Below are positions 1 to 8,367 of a DNA stretch of 64,000 nt, piece by piece (the stretch's first letter is position 1; the number at the start of each line of letters is the position of its first letter). The position numbers and the translations under genes were made by a program. The DNA is from Leptolinea tardivitalis (GTDB taxonomy: Bacteria; Chloroflexota; Anaerolineae; Anaerolineales; Anaerolineaceae). The stretch covers positions 224,580-288,579 of the forward strand of contig NZ_BBYA01000002.1 in the NCBI RefSeq assembly GCF_001050275.1, read 5' to 3'. The notes beneath the pieces were generated by a model. That model worked only from the letters and a program-made list of their open reading frames with translations. It had not been told where the DNA came from and made no database searches.

Positions 1-1
1 T

Positions 2-1753
2 GGCTCGGCAAACATGGATGTATTGGTGGCGTTGGGTTCTTCAACAGCCTATTTTTATTCGCTGCCGGTAGCTTTCGGTTTGATCAATGGTCATGTTTAC
101 TTTGAAACTGCTGCGGTTATCATCACGTTAATCCGATTGGGAAAATTCCTTGAAGCAAGAGCCAAAGGACGTACCAGTGAAGCCATTAAAAAGTTGATGA
201 GTTTGCGTCCAAAAACGGCGCGGGTGATTCGTGATGGAAATGAGATAGAAATTGCCATCGATGATGTACGGATTGGAGATATTGTATTTGTTCGACCGGG
301 GGAAAAACTGCCGGTCGATGGAGTCGTGGTTGAAGGGCACTCTTCTGTAGATGAATCGATGCTTACAGGCGAATCACTTCCTTCGGAGAAGGTCCCCGGT
401 TCACAGGTTATTGGCGCAACCATAAACAAACTCGGATCATTCAAATTTCAAGCAACAAGAATCGGGAAAGATACCGCCCTGGCTCAGATCATTCGTCTTG
501 TTGAGGATGCGCAGGGGAGCAAAGCTCCTATTCAAAAACTGGCTGACAGAGTATCTGCAATATTTGTACCGGCGGTTATTGTTCTGGCCATCATCACCTT
601 TACCGGATGGATGATTTTCGGACCACCGCTTGCAGTCAATTCAGAGATTACACCGCTGACCAGAGCTTTGATCAACATGGTTGCTGTGTTGGTGATTGCC
701 TGTCCATGTGCCATGGGGTTGGCCACTCCCACAGCTATCATGGTGGGTACTGGAAAAGGGGCTTCCAGTGGTGTGTTGATTAAAACCTCAGAAGCTCTGG
801 AAAAAGCGGGTTCAGTCGATATGATTGTTCTGGATAAAACCGGTACGATTACGCAAGGACAGCCTTCAGTTACCAATATTGTGACCAGGGGAAAGATCGC
901 TGAAGATCGGCTGCTTCAACTTGTTGCCTCTTTGGAGAAAAACAGTGAACATCCTCTTGGAGAAGCAATTGTGGCAGAAGCCGGTAACCAGAATCTCTCC
1001 TTGATAGTACCCGAATCATTTACATCGATTACCGGGCAGGGAATTAAAGGTCATGTTGATGGTTTGACTATTCTGGTTGGCAACAGACATCTGATGAATG
1101 AGCAAGAAATTTCCATCGATGAATGGGAACCAGATATCCAACGGCTTCAATCTGAAGGAAAAACCGCCATGTTGACAGCCATTAATGGTTCAATGGCAGG
1201 CATTATCTCCGTTGCCGATACGATAAAAGAAAATTCTCTCGAAGCAGTCAAATCTCTGCATGCACTGGGTTTAAGAGTTGCCATGATAACGGGAGATAAC
1301 CGCCAAACGGCAGAGGCTGTTGCTAACCAGATCGGTATTGACACTGTGTTGGCAGACGTTTTACCAGGGGACAAAGCGGCAGAAATAAAGAAATTGCAGG
1401 AAAATGGTCATCGTGTTGCCATGGTTGGCGATGGGATAAATGACGCACCGGCACTGGCACAGGCAGACGTAGGGATTGCCATTGGCACAGGAACGGATAT
1501 CGCAATTGCATCTGCGCCGATTGTATTAATCAGTGGTGAACTGGATGGCGTCGTCAGGGCGATCATTCTATCAAGAAAGACTCTTCACACTATCAAGCAA
1601 AACTTGTTCTGGGCTTTTTTCTATAATGTCGTGCTTATCCCGGTAGCTGGTTTAGGCTTGCTGGTACCGATTCTGGCAGCAGGGGCGATGGCCTTTAGCA
1701 GTGTATTTGTGGTTAGTAACAGTCTGAGGTTAAACAGGATAAAGCTCGGCTGA
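2..1753 (+). CDS. copA: Copper-exporting P1B-type ATPase, 5' truncated by window edge
   Basis: Heavy-metal P-type ATPase that pumps Cu+ across the cytoplasmic membrane. The reading frame is open from base 2 and the first ATG (base 14) is internal: [14 protein letters not shown] is the usual loop before a mid-protein membrane helix, so about 150-220 residues, including any HMA domain, lie outside the window. Counting from base 14, I see the actuator TGES (residue 118), the metal-site CPC (230-232), the phosphorylated Asp in DKTGT (274), the SEHP nucleotide-binding motif and GDGINDAP. Near the C terminus FFYNV and MAFSS match the YN and MxxSS motifs of Cu+ (not Zn/Cd) pumps. The gene ends 160 bases before tkt and is probably a separate unit. 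Confidence 0.95.
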   Translation, partial: GSANMDVLVALGSSTAYFYSLPVAFGLINGHVYFETAAVIITLIRLGKFLEARAKGRTSEAIKKLMSLRPKTARVIRDGNEIEIAIDDVRIGDIVFVRPGEKLPVDGVVVEGHSSVDESMLTGESLPSEKVPGSQVIGATINKLGSFKFQATRIGKDTALAQIIRLVEDAQGSKAPIQKLADRVSAIFVPAVIVLAIITFTGWMIFGPPLAVNSEITPLTRALINMVAVLVIACPCAMGLATPTAIMVGTGKGASSGVLIKTSEALEKAGSVDMIVLDKTGTITQGQPSVTNIVTRGKIAEDRLLQLVASLEKNSEHPLGEAIVAEAGNQNLSLIVPESFTSITGQGIKGHVDGLTILVGNRHLMNEQEISIDEWEPDIQRLQSEGKTAMLTAINGSMAGIISVADTIKENSLEAVKSLHALGLRVAMITGDNRQTAEAVANQIGIDTVLADVLPGDKAAEIKKLQENGHRVAMVGDGINDAPALAQADVGIAIGTGTDIAIASAPIVLISGELDGVVRAIILSRKTLHTIKQNLFWAFFYNVVLIPVAGLGLLVPILAAGAMAFSSVFVVSNSLRLNRIKLG

Positions 1754-1780
1754 CTATTCACAAGAAAATTGTAAATCTCA

Positions 1781-1811
1781 GTTAAATACCCGGCGTTCTC
1801 GGGTATTTAAC
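1781..1811 (+). terminator. Stem-loop after copA, possible terminator
   Basis: A perfect 12-bp stem (GTTAAATACCCG at 1781-1792 with its complement at 1800-1811) and a 7-base loop lie 28 bases after the copA stop. No T-run follows, so it is not a canonical intrinsic terminator. It may be an mRNA-stabilising hairpin or a U-tract-poor terminator separating copA from the tkt operon. Confidence 0.4.
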
Positions 1812-1816
1812 TCAGT

Positions 1817-1912
1817 ATGGAACAATTAATGCGTATAGAGACTTTTTTAAGGGCTGGAGTAAGAATCTTTCTCCCTGATGGTAAAATTGTGAAAACTGAA
1901 AATCGAGGTTAG
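1817..1912 (+). CDS. Possible 31-residue small ORF ahead of tkt
   Basis: An ATG-initiated frame (starting [18 protein letters not shown]) runs 31 codons and stops at TAG with one base before the tkt ATG. The GAGG that serves as tkt ribosome-binding site is inside its last codons. I see no Shine-Dalgarno for the small ORF itself and do not recognise the peptide. It could be a translated leader coupled to tkt or a chance frame. Confidence 0.2.
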   Translation: MEQLMRIETFLRAGVRIFLPDGKIVKTENRG

Positions 1913-1913
1913 C

Positions 1914-3914
1914 ATGTCGAATACAATTCTTCAAGAACGCGCGATAAATACCATCCGATTTTTATCTGCTGATGGCGTTCAAAAAGCCAATTCTGGTCAT
2001 CCCGGTCTTCCCATGGGCGCGGCTGCCATTGCTTACACTATCTGGACGAAACACCTGCGCCACAATCCAAAGAATCCTCAATGGTTTGACCGCGATCGTT
2101 TTGTTTTATCGGGCGGCCACGGCTCCATGCTTCTTTATAGTCTGCTTCACCTTACTGGTTATGACCTTCCTCTTGAGCAATTGAAACAATTCCGCCAGTG
2201 GGGTTCCATCACCCCCGGGCATCCCGAAGTCGGATTGACCCCCGGTATTGAAACCACCACCGGTCCGCTGGGACAGGGTCTTGGCAATGCCATTGGTATG
2301 GCAGTCGCTGAAGCCCACCTGGCGGCAGTCTATAACAAACCTGGACACGATGTGATCAACCACACTACATATGTCATAGTGGGGGATGGCGACATGATGG
2401 AAGGTGTGGCGTCTGAAGCTGCCAGTTTCGCGGGACACCAGAAATTAGGTAAACTGATTTGCTTCTATGATGACAATAAAATTACGATTGACGGTTCCAC
2501 TGACCTGGCATTTACGGAAGACCGTGCCAAGCGGTTTGAAGCCTATGGCTGGCAGGTTCTAAGAGTGGATGATGGTAACGATGTTGCCAAAATTGACCGG
2601 GCGATCAAAAAAGCCAAAAAAGATCCTCGTCCTTCATTTATTATTTGCAAAACCATTATCGGGTATGGACTGCCTACAAAACAGGGTACGGCCAAAGCCC
2701 ACGGTGAGCCTGCCGGTGAAGAAGAATTAAGGGCGGCCAAAGAAAAGATTGGCTGGCCTGTTGAGCCTTTCTATATCCCGGAAGATGCTGCTAAGGAATT
2801 CAAGAAATGTGTTTCTCGCGGCAAAAAACTGGAAGCCGACTGGAAGAAACGATTTGATGCCTATGCGGCTGAATTTCCGACTGAAGCAGCAGAGTTAAAA
2901 CGGCGCATATCCGGTGAACTCCCCAAAGATTGGGAGAAAGCACTTCCTGTTTTCGATGCAGACCCCAAGGGATTGGGCAGTCGTGTAGCTTCTGGTAAGG
3001 TGATTAATGCCCTTACAGCTGCCATTCCGGAATTACTGGGCGGTTCCGCTGATCTGGCTCCAAGTAATAATACCTGGATTAACAGCAGTGTGGCTTTCCA
3101 GGCGGATCATCGTGAAGGAAAGAACTTCCATTTTGGGGTGCGCGAGCATGGCATGGCATCTATTGTCAATGGTATGAACGTTCATGGCGGTATGCGCACC
3201 TATGGCGCCACTTTTATGGTGTTTGCCGATTATTTGAGGGGTGCATTGCGTGTTTCAGCACTTTCTCACATTCCAAGCATCTGGATTTTGACTCATGACT
3301 CCATTGGTCTTGGTGAAGACGGTCCAACCCATCAACCAGTGGAGACCGTTGCTTCCCTGAGAATCATTCCGAATTTACTGGTCATCCGCCCGGCAGATGC
3401 CAATGAAACAGCCGAAGCCTGGCGTGTTGCTCTGAAAAACACCAAACGCCCCACCGCGCTGGCCTTAAGCCGTCAGAATCTACCTACTCTTGATCGAAAG
3501 ACTTTAGCTCCTGCTTCCGGGTTGGAGAAAGGTGCTTATGTTTTGACCGATCTGGGTGGAAAGAAACCTGAAATTATCCTGATGGCTTCTGGTTCCGAAG
3601 TCAGCCTGGTATTGGATGCGGCCCACAAATTGGCCGCTGAAGGGAAATCTGTCAGAGTTGTCTCCTTCCCGTCCTGGGAACTCTTCAAAGAACAGTCTGC
3701 TGAGTACCGCGAATCCGTTTTCCCGTCTGATGTCAAAAAACGTGTTGCCGTAGAAGCTGGTTCCACCATGGGATGGAATCAATGGGTTGGAGATGCCGGT
3801 GTGGTCATCGGTATTGACCATTTCGGAGCATCTGCTCCCGGTAAAGTGGTGATGGAAAAATTCGGCTTTTCAGTAGATCATGTTCTGGAAGAAGCCAAAA
3901 AACTGCTGGGCTAA
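1914..3914 (+). CDS. tkt: Transketolase
   Basis: Thiamine-diphosphate enzyme that moves two-carbon units between ketose and aldose phosphates in the non-oxidative pentose phosphate pathway. The 666-residue length is standard. Visible landmarks are [11 protein letters not shown] near residue 25 (substrate and cofactor His), GPLGQGL near 115, the GDGD cofactor/metal motif at 157-160, and the catalytic Glu in VREHG (E411) of the pyrimidine domain. The C-terminal domain is complete. The ATG is preceded by GAGG at suitable spacing. rpiB follows after 3 bases and tal-pgi overlaps rpiB, so these three genes form one operon covering the whole non-oxidative branch apart from ribulose-5-phosphate epimerase. 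Confidence 0.97.
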   Translation: MSNTILQERAINTIRFLSADGVQKANSGHPGLPMGAAAIAYTIWTKHLRHNPKNPQWFDRDRFVLSGGHGSMLLYSLLHLTGYDLPLEQLKQFRQWGSITPGHPEVGLTPGIETTTGPLGQGLGNAIGMAVAEAHLAAVYNKPGHDVINHTTYVIVGDGDMMEGVASEAASFAGHQKLGKLICFYDDNKITIDGSTDLAFTEDRAKRFEAYGWQVLRVDDGNDVAKIDRAIKKAKKDPRPSFIICKTIIGYGLPTKQGTAKAHGEPAGEEELRAAKEKIGWPVEPFYIPEDAAKEFKKCVSRGKKLEADWKKRFDAYAAEFPTEAAELKRRISGELPKDWEKALPVFDADPKGLGSRVASGKVINALTAAIPELLGGSADLAPSNNTWINSSVAFQADHREGKNFHFGVREHGMASIVNGMNVHGGMRTYGATFMVFADYLRGALRVSALSHIPSIWILTHDSIGLGEDGPTHQPVETVASLRIIPNLLVIRPADANETAEAWRVALKNTKRPTALALSRQNLPTLDRKTLAPASGLEKGAYVLTDLGGKKPEIILMASGSEVSLVLDAAHKLAAEGKSVRVVSFPSWELFKEQSAEYRESVFPSDVKKRVAVEAGSTMGWNQWVGDAGVVIGIDHFGASAPGKVVMEKFGFSVDHVLEEAKKLLG

Positions 3915-3917
3915 AAT

Positions 3918-4370
3918 ATGAATGTAGCCGTTTCCTGTGATCATGCCGGCTTTTCGTATAAAGCCCCGATCATGCAGTTAATAAAAGAGCTGGGTCATAC
4001 TGTCATAGAAATGGGTGCCAGTTCGACTGAGCCAGTAGATTACCCTGATATTACAGAACCGGTTGCCCGGGCTATTCAGTCCGGGCAAGCCGATCGGGCG
4101 GTGATCATCTGTGGTTCTGGAGTGGGAATCACTTTTACAGCCAATAAATTTAAAGGCGTACGCGCATGCATCTGCCATGATTCATATTCAGCCCATCAGG
4201 GGGTGGAGCATGATGATCTTAATGTTTTATGTATAGGTGCAAAAGTCGTTGGAATAGAAGTTGCCAGAGAACTGGTAACTTCTTTTCTTGCCGCTAAATT
4301 TTCTACACTCGAACGTTATCACCGCCGGATTGAGAAGGTGGAATTGATAGAAAGAAGGATGTTCAAATGA
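3918..4370 (+). CDS. rpiB: Ribose-5-phosphate isomerase B
   Basis: Interconverts ribulose-5-phosphate and ribose-5-phosphate. The 150-residue length fits the RpiB/LacAB family, which is unrelated to RpiA. The N-terminal SCDHAG phosphate-binding segment, the DYPD motif, the catalytic Cys in ICGSGVG (C65) and the HDSYSA and HDDLNVLCIG segments are all present. It starts 3 bases after tkt and its stop overlaps the start of tal-pgi by 4 bases (ATGA), implying translational coupling. Allose-6-phosphate isomerases look similar, but the neighbours make the ribose role more likely. Confidence 0.95.
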   Translation: MNVAVSCDHAGFSYKAPIMQLIKELGHTVIEMGASSTEPVDYPDITEPVARAIQSGQADRAVIICGSGVGITFTANKFKGVRACICHDSYSAHQGVEHDDLNVLCIGAKVVGIEVARELVTSFLAAKFSTLERYHRRIEKVELIERRMFK

Positions 4371-7147
4371 GCAAATCTAGTTTGCAGCAATTGGTGGATG
4401 CCGGTCAATCCCCCTGGTTGGATAATATTGACCGCCGGCTTTTAAAAGATGGCGGCCTTGCCAAATTGATTGCCGATGGCGATATCACTGGTGTGACATC
4501 AAACCCGACAATTTTTAACAATGCGATTGGCGGTTCACGCATCTATGATGAAACGATCCAGCCGATGGCACTTGCCGGGAACGACCCGGAATCGATTTTC
4601 TATCAACTTGCCATTGAGGATATTCGCCAGGCAGCTGATTTGTTCCGGCCTATCTACGACCAGACAAATGGCGCTGATGGCTATGTCAGTCTGGAGGTAA
4701 GCCCCAAACTGGCACGCAGTACAAAGAAGACTGTGGAAGAAGCCAAACGGCTGTGGAAACTACTGAACCGTCCGAATGTGATGATTAAGATCCCCGCCAC
4801 ATTACAGGGTTTGCCGGCCATTACAGCTGTTATTGCCGAGGGTATAAACGTCAACGTTACGTTGATCTTCTCCATCGAAAGGTACCAGGCTGTAGCCGAA
4901 GCGTATATTCGCGGTCTTGAAAAAAGAGTAAAAGCCAAGAAACCAATTGACCACATCGCGTCATGTGCCTCTTTCTTTGTTTCCCGTATTGACACCAAGG
5001 TGGATGGTCAACTCAGGAAAATTGTTGAAGCCGGGGGCAGTAATTCCAAATTGGCTTCTGAATTGATGGGTAAGGCGGCTGTTTCGACGTGCAAGACAGT
5101 TTTTGGTATTTTTGAAGAAACCTTTGCTTCTGAACGGTTTCAGAAACTGGCAGCCAAGGGCGGACGGATACAACGGACGTTATGGGCTTCTACCAGCATG
5201 AAAAATCCGGCGTATCGCGATGTTTTGTATGTCGAATCTTTGATCGGTGCAAACACTATCAACACCATGCCGCCAGGAACCGTGAAAGCCTTCAAGGATC
5301 ACGGGCAGGTAGGCAAGGGTGCAAATGAAGGAAAAGCAGAAGCCGCGAAAGTGCTGGCTGATTTACCCAAAGCCGGCATTGACATGATGGAGGTTTCTGC
5401 CCAATTGGAGGATGAAGGTGTTAAATCTTTTATTGCCTCCTACAAAGAATTGCTGAAGACTATCGACAAGCGTTCCAAAGAATTCCGAAAATCCATGGGC
5501 AATTTAGCTGTCCCGGTTGAAAATGCGATTAAAGCATTAAAAGAGAAAGATTTTGTTGCCCGGATGGAAAACAAGGATGCCTCTCTCTGGACGATGGATC
5601 CAGCCGGTCAAAAAGAGATCGGTATTCGATTGGGATGGCTGGCTGCACCTGCCAAAGGAGCTGCCATTATTGAATCCATCAAACCTCTTCTGGCAGAATG
5701 CAAAGAAGAAGGAATGTCACGGATTCTTCTTCTCGGTATGGGTGGCTCTTCATTGGGTGTTGAAACCATGTCATTGATCCTGGGTACCGGGGAAGCCGGT
5801 ATGGAATTGAAAATTCTGGATATGACAAACCCGGATCAGGTTCTGGCGGCTGCTCATTGGGCCTCATTAAAGAAAACTCTCTTTTTTGTGGGATCAAAAT
5901 CTGGCTCCACAAGTGAAAGTAATGCATTCATGGATTATTTCTGGGAAAAAGCCCAGAAAACTCTTGGAAAGAAAGCCGGACGGCACTTCATTGCCATCAC
6001 AGATCCGGAAACCAGCCTGAGCAAGGTGGCAGAAGAACGCGGATTCCGAAAAGTACTCTTGAGTGATCCAGAAGTTGGCGGACGGTATTCTGCCTTGACT
6101 ATGTTTGGATTGGCACCTTCTGTGTTGATGGGGCAGGATACCGACAAGCTGCTGGAAACGGCATTAAGTATGAGTGAACTTTGTTCATCCTCCACTCCCA
6201 TCGAACGCAATCCGGGCATCATGCTGGGAGCATTTATCGCGGCAGGTGTTTTGAAAGGAAAAGACAAAGTCACCCTGATTACAGACCCAGAACTAGCTGC
6301 TTTTGGTCCCTGGGTTGAACAGCTCATTGCTGAAAGCTCAGGCAAAAATGGAAAAGGTATCGTTCCGGTGGATGCCGAACCAAAACTGGACTTCTATTCG
6401 ACGGACCGGGTATTTGTCTATTTGCGGCTTAATGGTAAAAATGAACGCCGCGCCGCCAAAGCTCGCCGCGCCGGACATCCCTTGCTGGTGCTGCCCTGGA
6501 ATTCAGGATATGACCTGGGTGGTGCGTTTGTTCAGTGGGAAGTAGCTACAACGGCGGCATGCTGTCTGATGGGTGTTAATCCATTTGATCAGCCAGACGT
6601 GCAGGAAAGCAAGGTACGCACAAAACAATTGACGGATGCCTACTTGAAAGACGGGAAACTCAACATGGGATCGCCTATATGGGAAAATGAAGTAGCTGCC
6701 ATATATGGTGACCATTTGAACGGTATTGATTCTGCCAAATCTTTATCAGACGTTCTGAGTGTCTTTCTCAAACAGGTTCAGATCGGGGATTATGTAGGCG
6801 TGAATGCTTATGTGCCGCGCAACGATCGTACGATGAACGAATTTACAAAATTCCGAAGCGCCATCACAAAAAAGACCGTCACCCCAACAACTCTGGGTTA
6901 CGGTCCACGCTTCCAACATTCCACCGGTCAACTTCACAAAGGCGGGGCTAATAATGGCCTGTTCATTGAAATCACGGCCGAACCTTCGGCTGATGCCGAA
7001 ATCCCCGGATGGAAAATGCCTTTCAGTGTACTCGAAGCCGCACAGGCTCTGGGCGATTTTGATACCCTGCAATCGCGCAAACGCCGGGTTATTCGCATTC
7101 ATTTCAAGAAACCTTTTGGACGCGGAATGCTGCCTGAAATCAAGTAG
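4367..7147 (+). CDS. tal-pgi: Bifunctional transaldolase / glucose-6-phosphate isomerase
   Basis: A 926-residue fusion of two sugar-phosphate enzymes. Residues 1 to about 370 are a transaldolase: TSNPTIF near the start, the Schiff-base Lys in MIKIPAT (K141) and WASTSMKNP. Residues from about 400 onward are a phosphoglucose isomerase: GMGGSSLG near 457, the SGSTSE phosphate loop, AESSGKNGKG with the catalytic Glu near 655, and HSTGQLHKGG near the C terminus. It would convert sedoheptulose-7-P plus glyceraldehyde-3-P to fructose-6-P and pass that on to glucose-6-P. Such fusions are known in some Chloroflexota, cyanobacteria and acetic acid bacteria. It is the last gene of the tkt operon and is followed by a strong terminator. 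Confidence 0.96.
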   Translation: MSKSSLQQLVDAGQSPWLDNIDRRLLKDGGLAKLIADGDITGVTSNPTIFNNAIGGSRIYDETIQPMALAGNDPESIFYQLAIEDIRQAADLFRPIYDQTNGADGYVSLEVSPKLARSTKKTVEEAKRLWKLLNRPNVMIKIPATLQGLPAITAVIAEGINVNVTLIFSIERYQAVAEAYIRGLEKRVKAKKPIDHIASCASFFVSRIDTKVDGQLRKIVEAGGSNSKLASELMGKAAVSTCKTVFGIFEETFASERFQKLAAKGGRIQRTLWASTSMKNPAYRDVLYVESLIGANTINTMPPGTVKAFKDHGQVGKGANEGKAEAAKVLADLPKAGIDMMEVSAQLEDEGVKSFIASYKELLKTIDKRSKEFRKSMGNLAVPVENAIKALKEKDFVARMENKDASLWTMDPAGQKEIGIRLGWLAAPAKGAAIIESIKPLLAECKEEGMSRILLLGMGGSSLGVETMSLILGTGEAGMELKILDMTNPDQVLAAAHWASLKKTLFFVGSKSGSTSESNAFMDYFWEKAQKTLGKKAGRHFIAITDPETSLSKVAEERGFRKVLLSDPEVGGRYSALTMFGLAPSVLMGQDTDKLLETALSMSELCSSSTPIERNPGIMLGAFIAAGVLKGKDKVTLITDPELAAFGPWVEQLIAESSGKNGKGIVPVDAEPKLDFYSTDRVFVYLRLNGKNERRAAKARRAGHPLLVLPWNSGYDLGGAFVQWEVATTAACCLMGVNPFDQPDVQESKVRTKQLTDAYLKDGKLNMGSPIWENEVAAIYGDHLNGIDSAKSLSDVLSVFLKQVQIGDYVGVNAYVPRNDRTMNEFTKFRSAITKKTVTPTTLGYGPRFQHSTGQLHKGGANNGLFIEITAEPSADAEIPGWKMPFSVLEAAQALGDFDTLQSRKRRVIRIHFKKPFGRGMLPEIK

Positions 7148-7211
7148 ATATGTATTCGGTCTTAATTTGGGATTACGAGAGAGTATCGTAATCCCATAAC
7201 AATAAAAAGAA

Positions 7212-7256
7212 AAAACACCTCATTTCCTGAGTAATCTATCGGAAATGAGGTGTTTT
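7212..7256. terminator. Bidirectional intrinsic terminator
   Basis: A perfect 16-bp stem (7212-7227 with 7241-7256), a 13-base loop, an A-run on the left and TTTT on the right. It sits between the end of tal-pgi (+) and the end of the acetyltransferase gene (-) and can stop transcription from both. Confidence 0.9.
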
Positions 7257-7288
7257 CTTTGTTATAAATGATTATGCAGAAGCAGTGG

Positions 7289-7921
7289 TTATGTAATAAG
7301 TTTATCTACTTCTCCATTCATAATGAAGGGCAGGTTTTGTTGGATCTTGTCATAAGACCAATTCCACCATTGAATCTTCTGCAATTTCATGATGGTGTTT
7401 TCATCAAAACGCTTTTTGATTTCCTTTGCAGGAATACCACCAACAACAGAATAAGGAGGAACGTCTTTTGTCACCACTGCCCTTGTGCCTATAATGGCAC
7501 CATCGCCAATATGTACTCCTGACAGGATGACGGCTTCATATCCAATCCAGACATCATTACCAATAATGATATCGCCTTTGTTATCCCAGGCAGAAGCAAC
7601 GTTTGCTTTGTCTAGATTCCATTCCTCAAAGAAAATGGGAAATGGATAAGTGGAAAGCGATTTTTGTGTATGATTAGCGCTGTTGAAAATGAATTTTGCC
7701 CCACAGGCGATTGAACAAAACTTGCCGATGATTAATCTGTCTTTATTAATTGGATAGTGATATAGAACATTGTTCTTTTCAAATTGTGTCGGATCAGATA
7801 CAAAATCGTTGTACATTGTGAAATCACCGATACTGATACTTGGATCAGTAACCACACTTTTCAAGTAAATGGTTTCTGTATCATTTTTCCGTGGATACAT
7901 TTTCATTTCTGGAATAGTCAT
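7289..7921 (-). CDS. Vat/CatB-type xenobiotic O-acetyltransferase (streptogramin A or chloramphenicol)
   Basis: A 210-residue left-handed beta-helix (hexapeptide repeat) acetyltransferase that would inactivate streptogramin A or chloramphenicol by O-acetylation with acetyl-CoA. KMYPRK at the N terminus, [19 protein letters not shown], the catalytic His of NSANH (H84), [15 protein letters not shown] and [13 protein letters not shown] match the Vat/CatB family. The frame extends upstream to 8041, but the ATG at 7921 is the likely start: AAGGAG lies 8 bases before it and the protein then matches family N termini. The ATG is buried in a stem (7909-7964) and follows a short leader ORF. The gene is alone between terminator-bounded neighbours and resembles Firmicutes resistance genes, so horizontal acquisition is plausible (inference). 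Confidence 0.9.
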   Translation of the reverse strand: MTIPEMKMYPRKNDTETIYLKSVVTDPSISIGDFTMYNDFVSDPTQFEKNNVLYHYPINKDRLIIGKFCSIACGAKFIFNSANHTQKSLSTYPFPIFFEEWNLDKANVASAWDNKGDIIIGNDVWIGYEAVILSGVHIGDGAIIGTRAVVTKDVPPYSVVGGIPAKEIKKRFDENTIMKLQKIQWWNWSYDKIQQNLPFIMNGEVDKLIT

Positions 7922-7964
7922 AGAGTAACTCCTTGAGTTTATTTTTTTTATTCGACTATTCCAG
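7909..7964 (-). promoter_or_regulatory. Start-codon-sequestering stem-loop, putative translational attenuator
   Basis: On the minus-strand transcript CTGGAATAGTC (7964 to 7954) can pair perfectly with GACTATTCCAG (7919 to 7909), an 11-bp stem whose 3' arm begins with the G of the acetyltransferase ATG. The 34-base loop holds the Shine-Dalgarno, which is itself partly paired in a small AACTC/GAGTT hairpin. The 5' arm is made of codons 8-11 of the leader ORF, so a ribosome stalled at the end of the leader would open the stem and free the start site. The structure is seen directly; the regulation is inferred from known erm/cat attenuators. Confidence 0.7.
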
Positions 7965-7986
7965 CCATCACAATGCACCTTTGCAT
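7948..7986 (-). CDS. Putative 12-residue leader peptide [12 protein letters not shown]
   Basis: ATG at 7986 opens a 12-codon frame ending GAA TAA at 7948. A Shine-Dalgarno-like AAAGGTGG lies 8 bases upstream. The last codons form the 5' arm of the stem that blocks the downstream acetyltransferase start. The tail GIVE loosely resembles the IAVVE stalling motif of the ErmA leader peptide. Too short for ordinary gene callers. Whether it is translated or stalls ribosomes is inference. Confidence 0.6.
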   Translation of the reverse strand: MQRCIVMAGIVE

Positions 7987-7987
7987 A

Positions 7988-8038
7988 ATACCACCCACCT
8001 TTCTGAAAAAATGATTGGTTAACCAACCAGGGTGGTAT
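7988..8038 (-). promoter_or_regulatory. Inverted repeat and possible -10 element ahead of the leader peptide
   Basis: ATACCACCC and its complement (7988-7996 and 8030-8038) flank a perfect 12-base palindrome TTGGTTAACCAA (8015-8026). The inner arm overlaps the leader's ribosome-binding region. A TATGAT hexamer at 8042-8037 on the minus strand could be the -10 element; if transcription starts near 8030 the outer arm is not in the RNA and the repeat would act as DNA, for example as an operator. No convincing -35 is visible. Confidence 0.35.
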
Positions 8039-8127
8039 CATACCTCAATTTTCTACTGTTGAATGGATCTTTCAGAAAAATTAAGGTTTCATACTAAATG
8101 GTAAAACCTGAACAAGATGATCCGTGA

Positions 8128-8367
8128 TCAATCGGGTGCAGGTGAATAACCACCAACCTGGGGAAGATCCCTGTAGAAGCCGTCTGTTCCTTTAAACCGA
8201 AAATACGTGACTGCGCCAGGATTTATGGTGATATTGTAGTGATATTTTGTCTTTTCATATTCAATTTCAACTATATAATTTCCGGCTGGAAGATCACTTA
8301 ATACAAGGTTTTCACCATAATATGGATCGCTGTGAACAAATTTTTCGCCGTATGTACGTACGTACAA
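8128..8367 (-). pseudogene. C-terminal segment of the M23 lipoprotein, separated by an apparent frameshift
   Basis: This 79-codon frame (TTG at 8367) continues the neighbouring M23 peptidase after a one-base shift at a run of seven T on the plus strand (8374-8380, A7 in the mRNA). Removing one A joins RKK to PGLYVRTYGEKFVH without a break. The segment (DLPAGNYIVEIEY and a following beta-rich stretch) looks like a carboxypeptidase-regulatory or PEGA-like beta-sandwich, a sensible tail for a surface lipoprotein. It is unlikely to be an independent gene, as it has no ribosome-binding site and starts inside a repeat-like TACGTACGTAC. Confidence 0.7.

Noticed and set aside
7922..8041. 40-residue N-terminal extension of the acetyltransferase from 8041
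   Set aside because: The extension overlaps the leader ORF and stems, has no family similarity, and the internal ATG at 7921 has a strong ribosome-binding site.
7960..8060. T-box riboswitch, because GGGTGGTAT appears on both strands near the acetyltransferase
   Set aside because: The T-box core AGGGTGGNACCGCG is not completed, no specifier stem is visible, and the downstream gene is not an amino-acid gene. A leader-peptide attenuator explains the region better.
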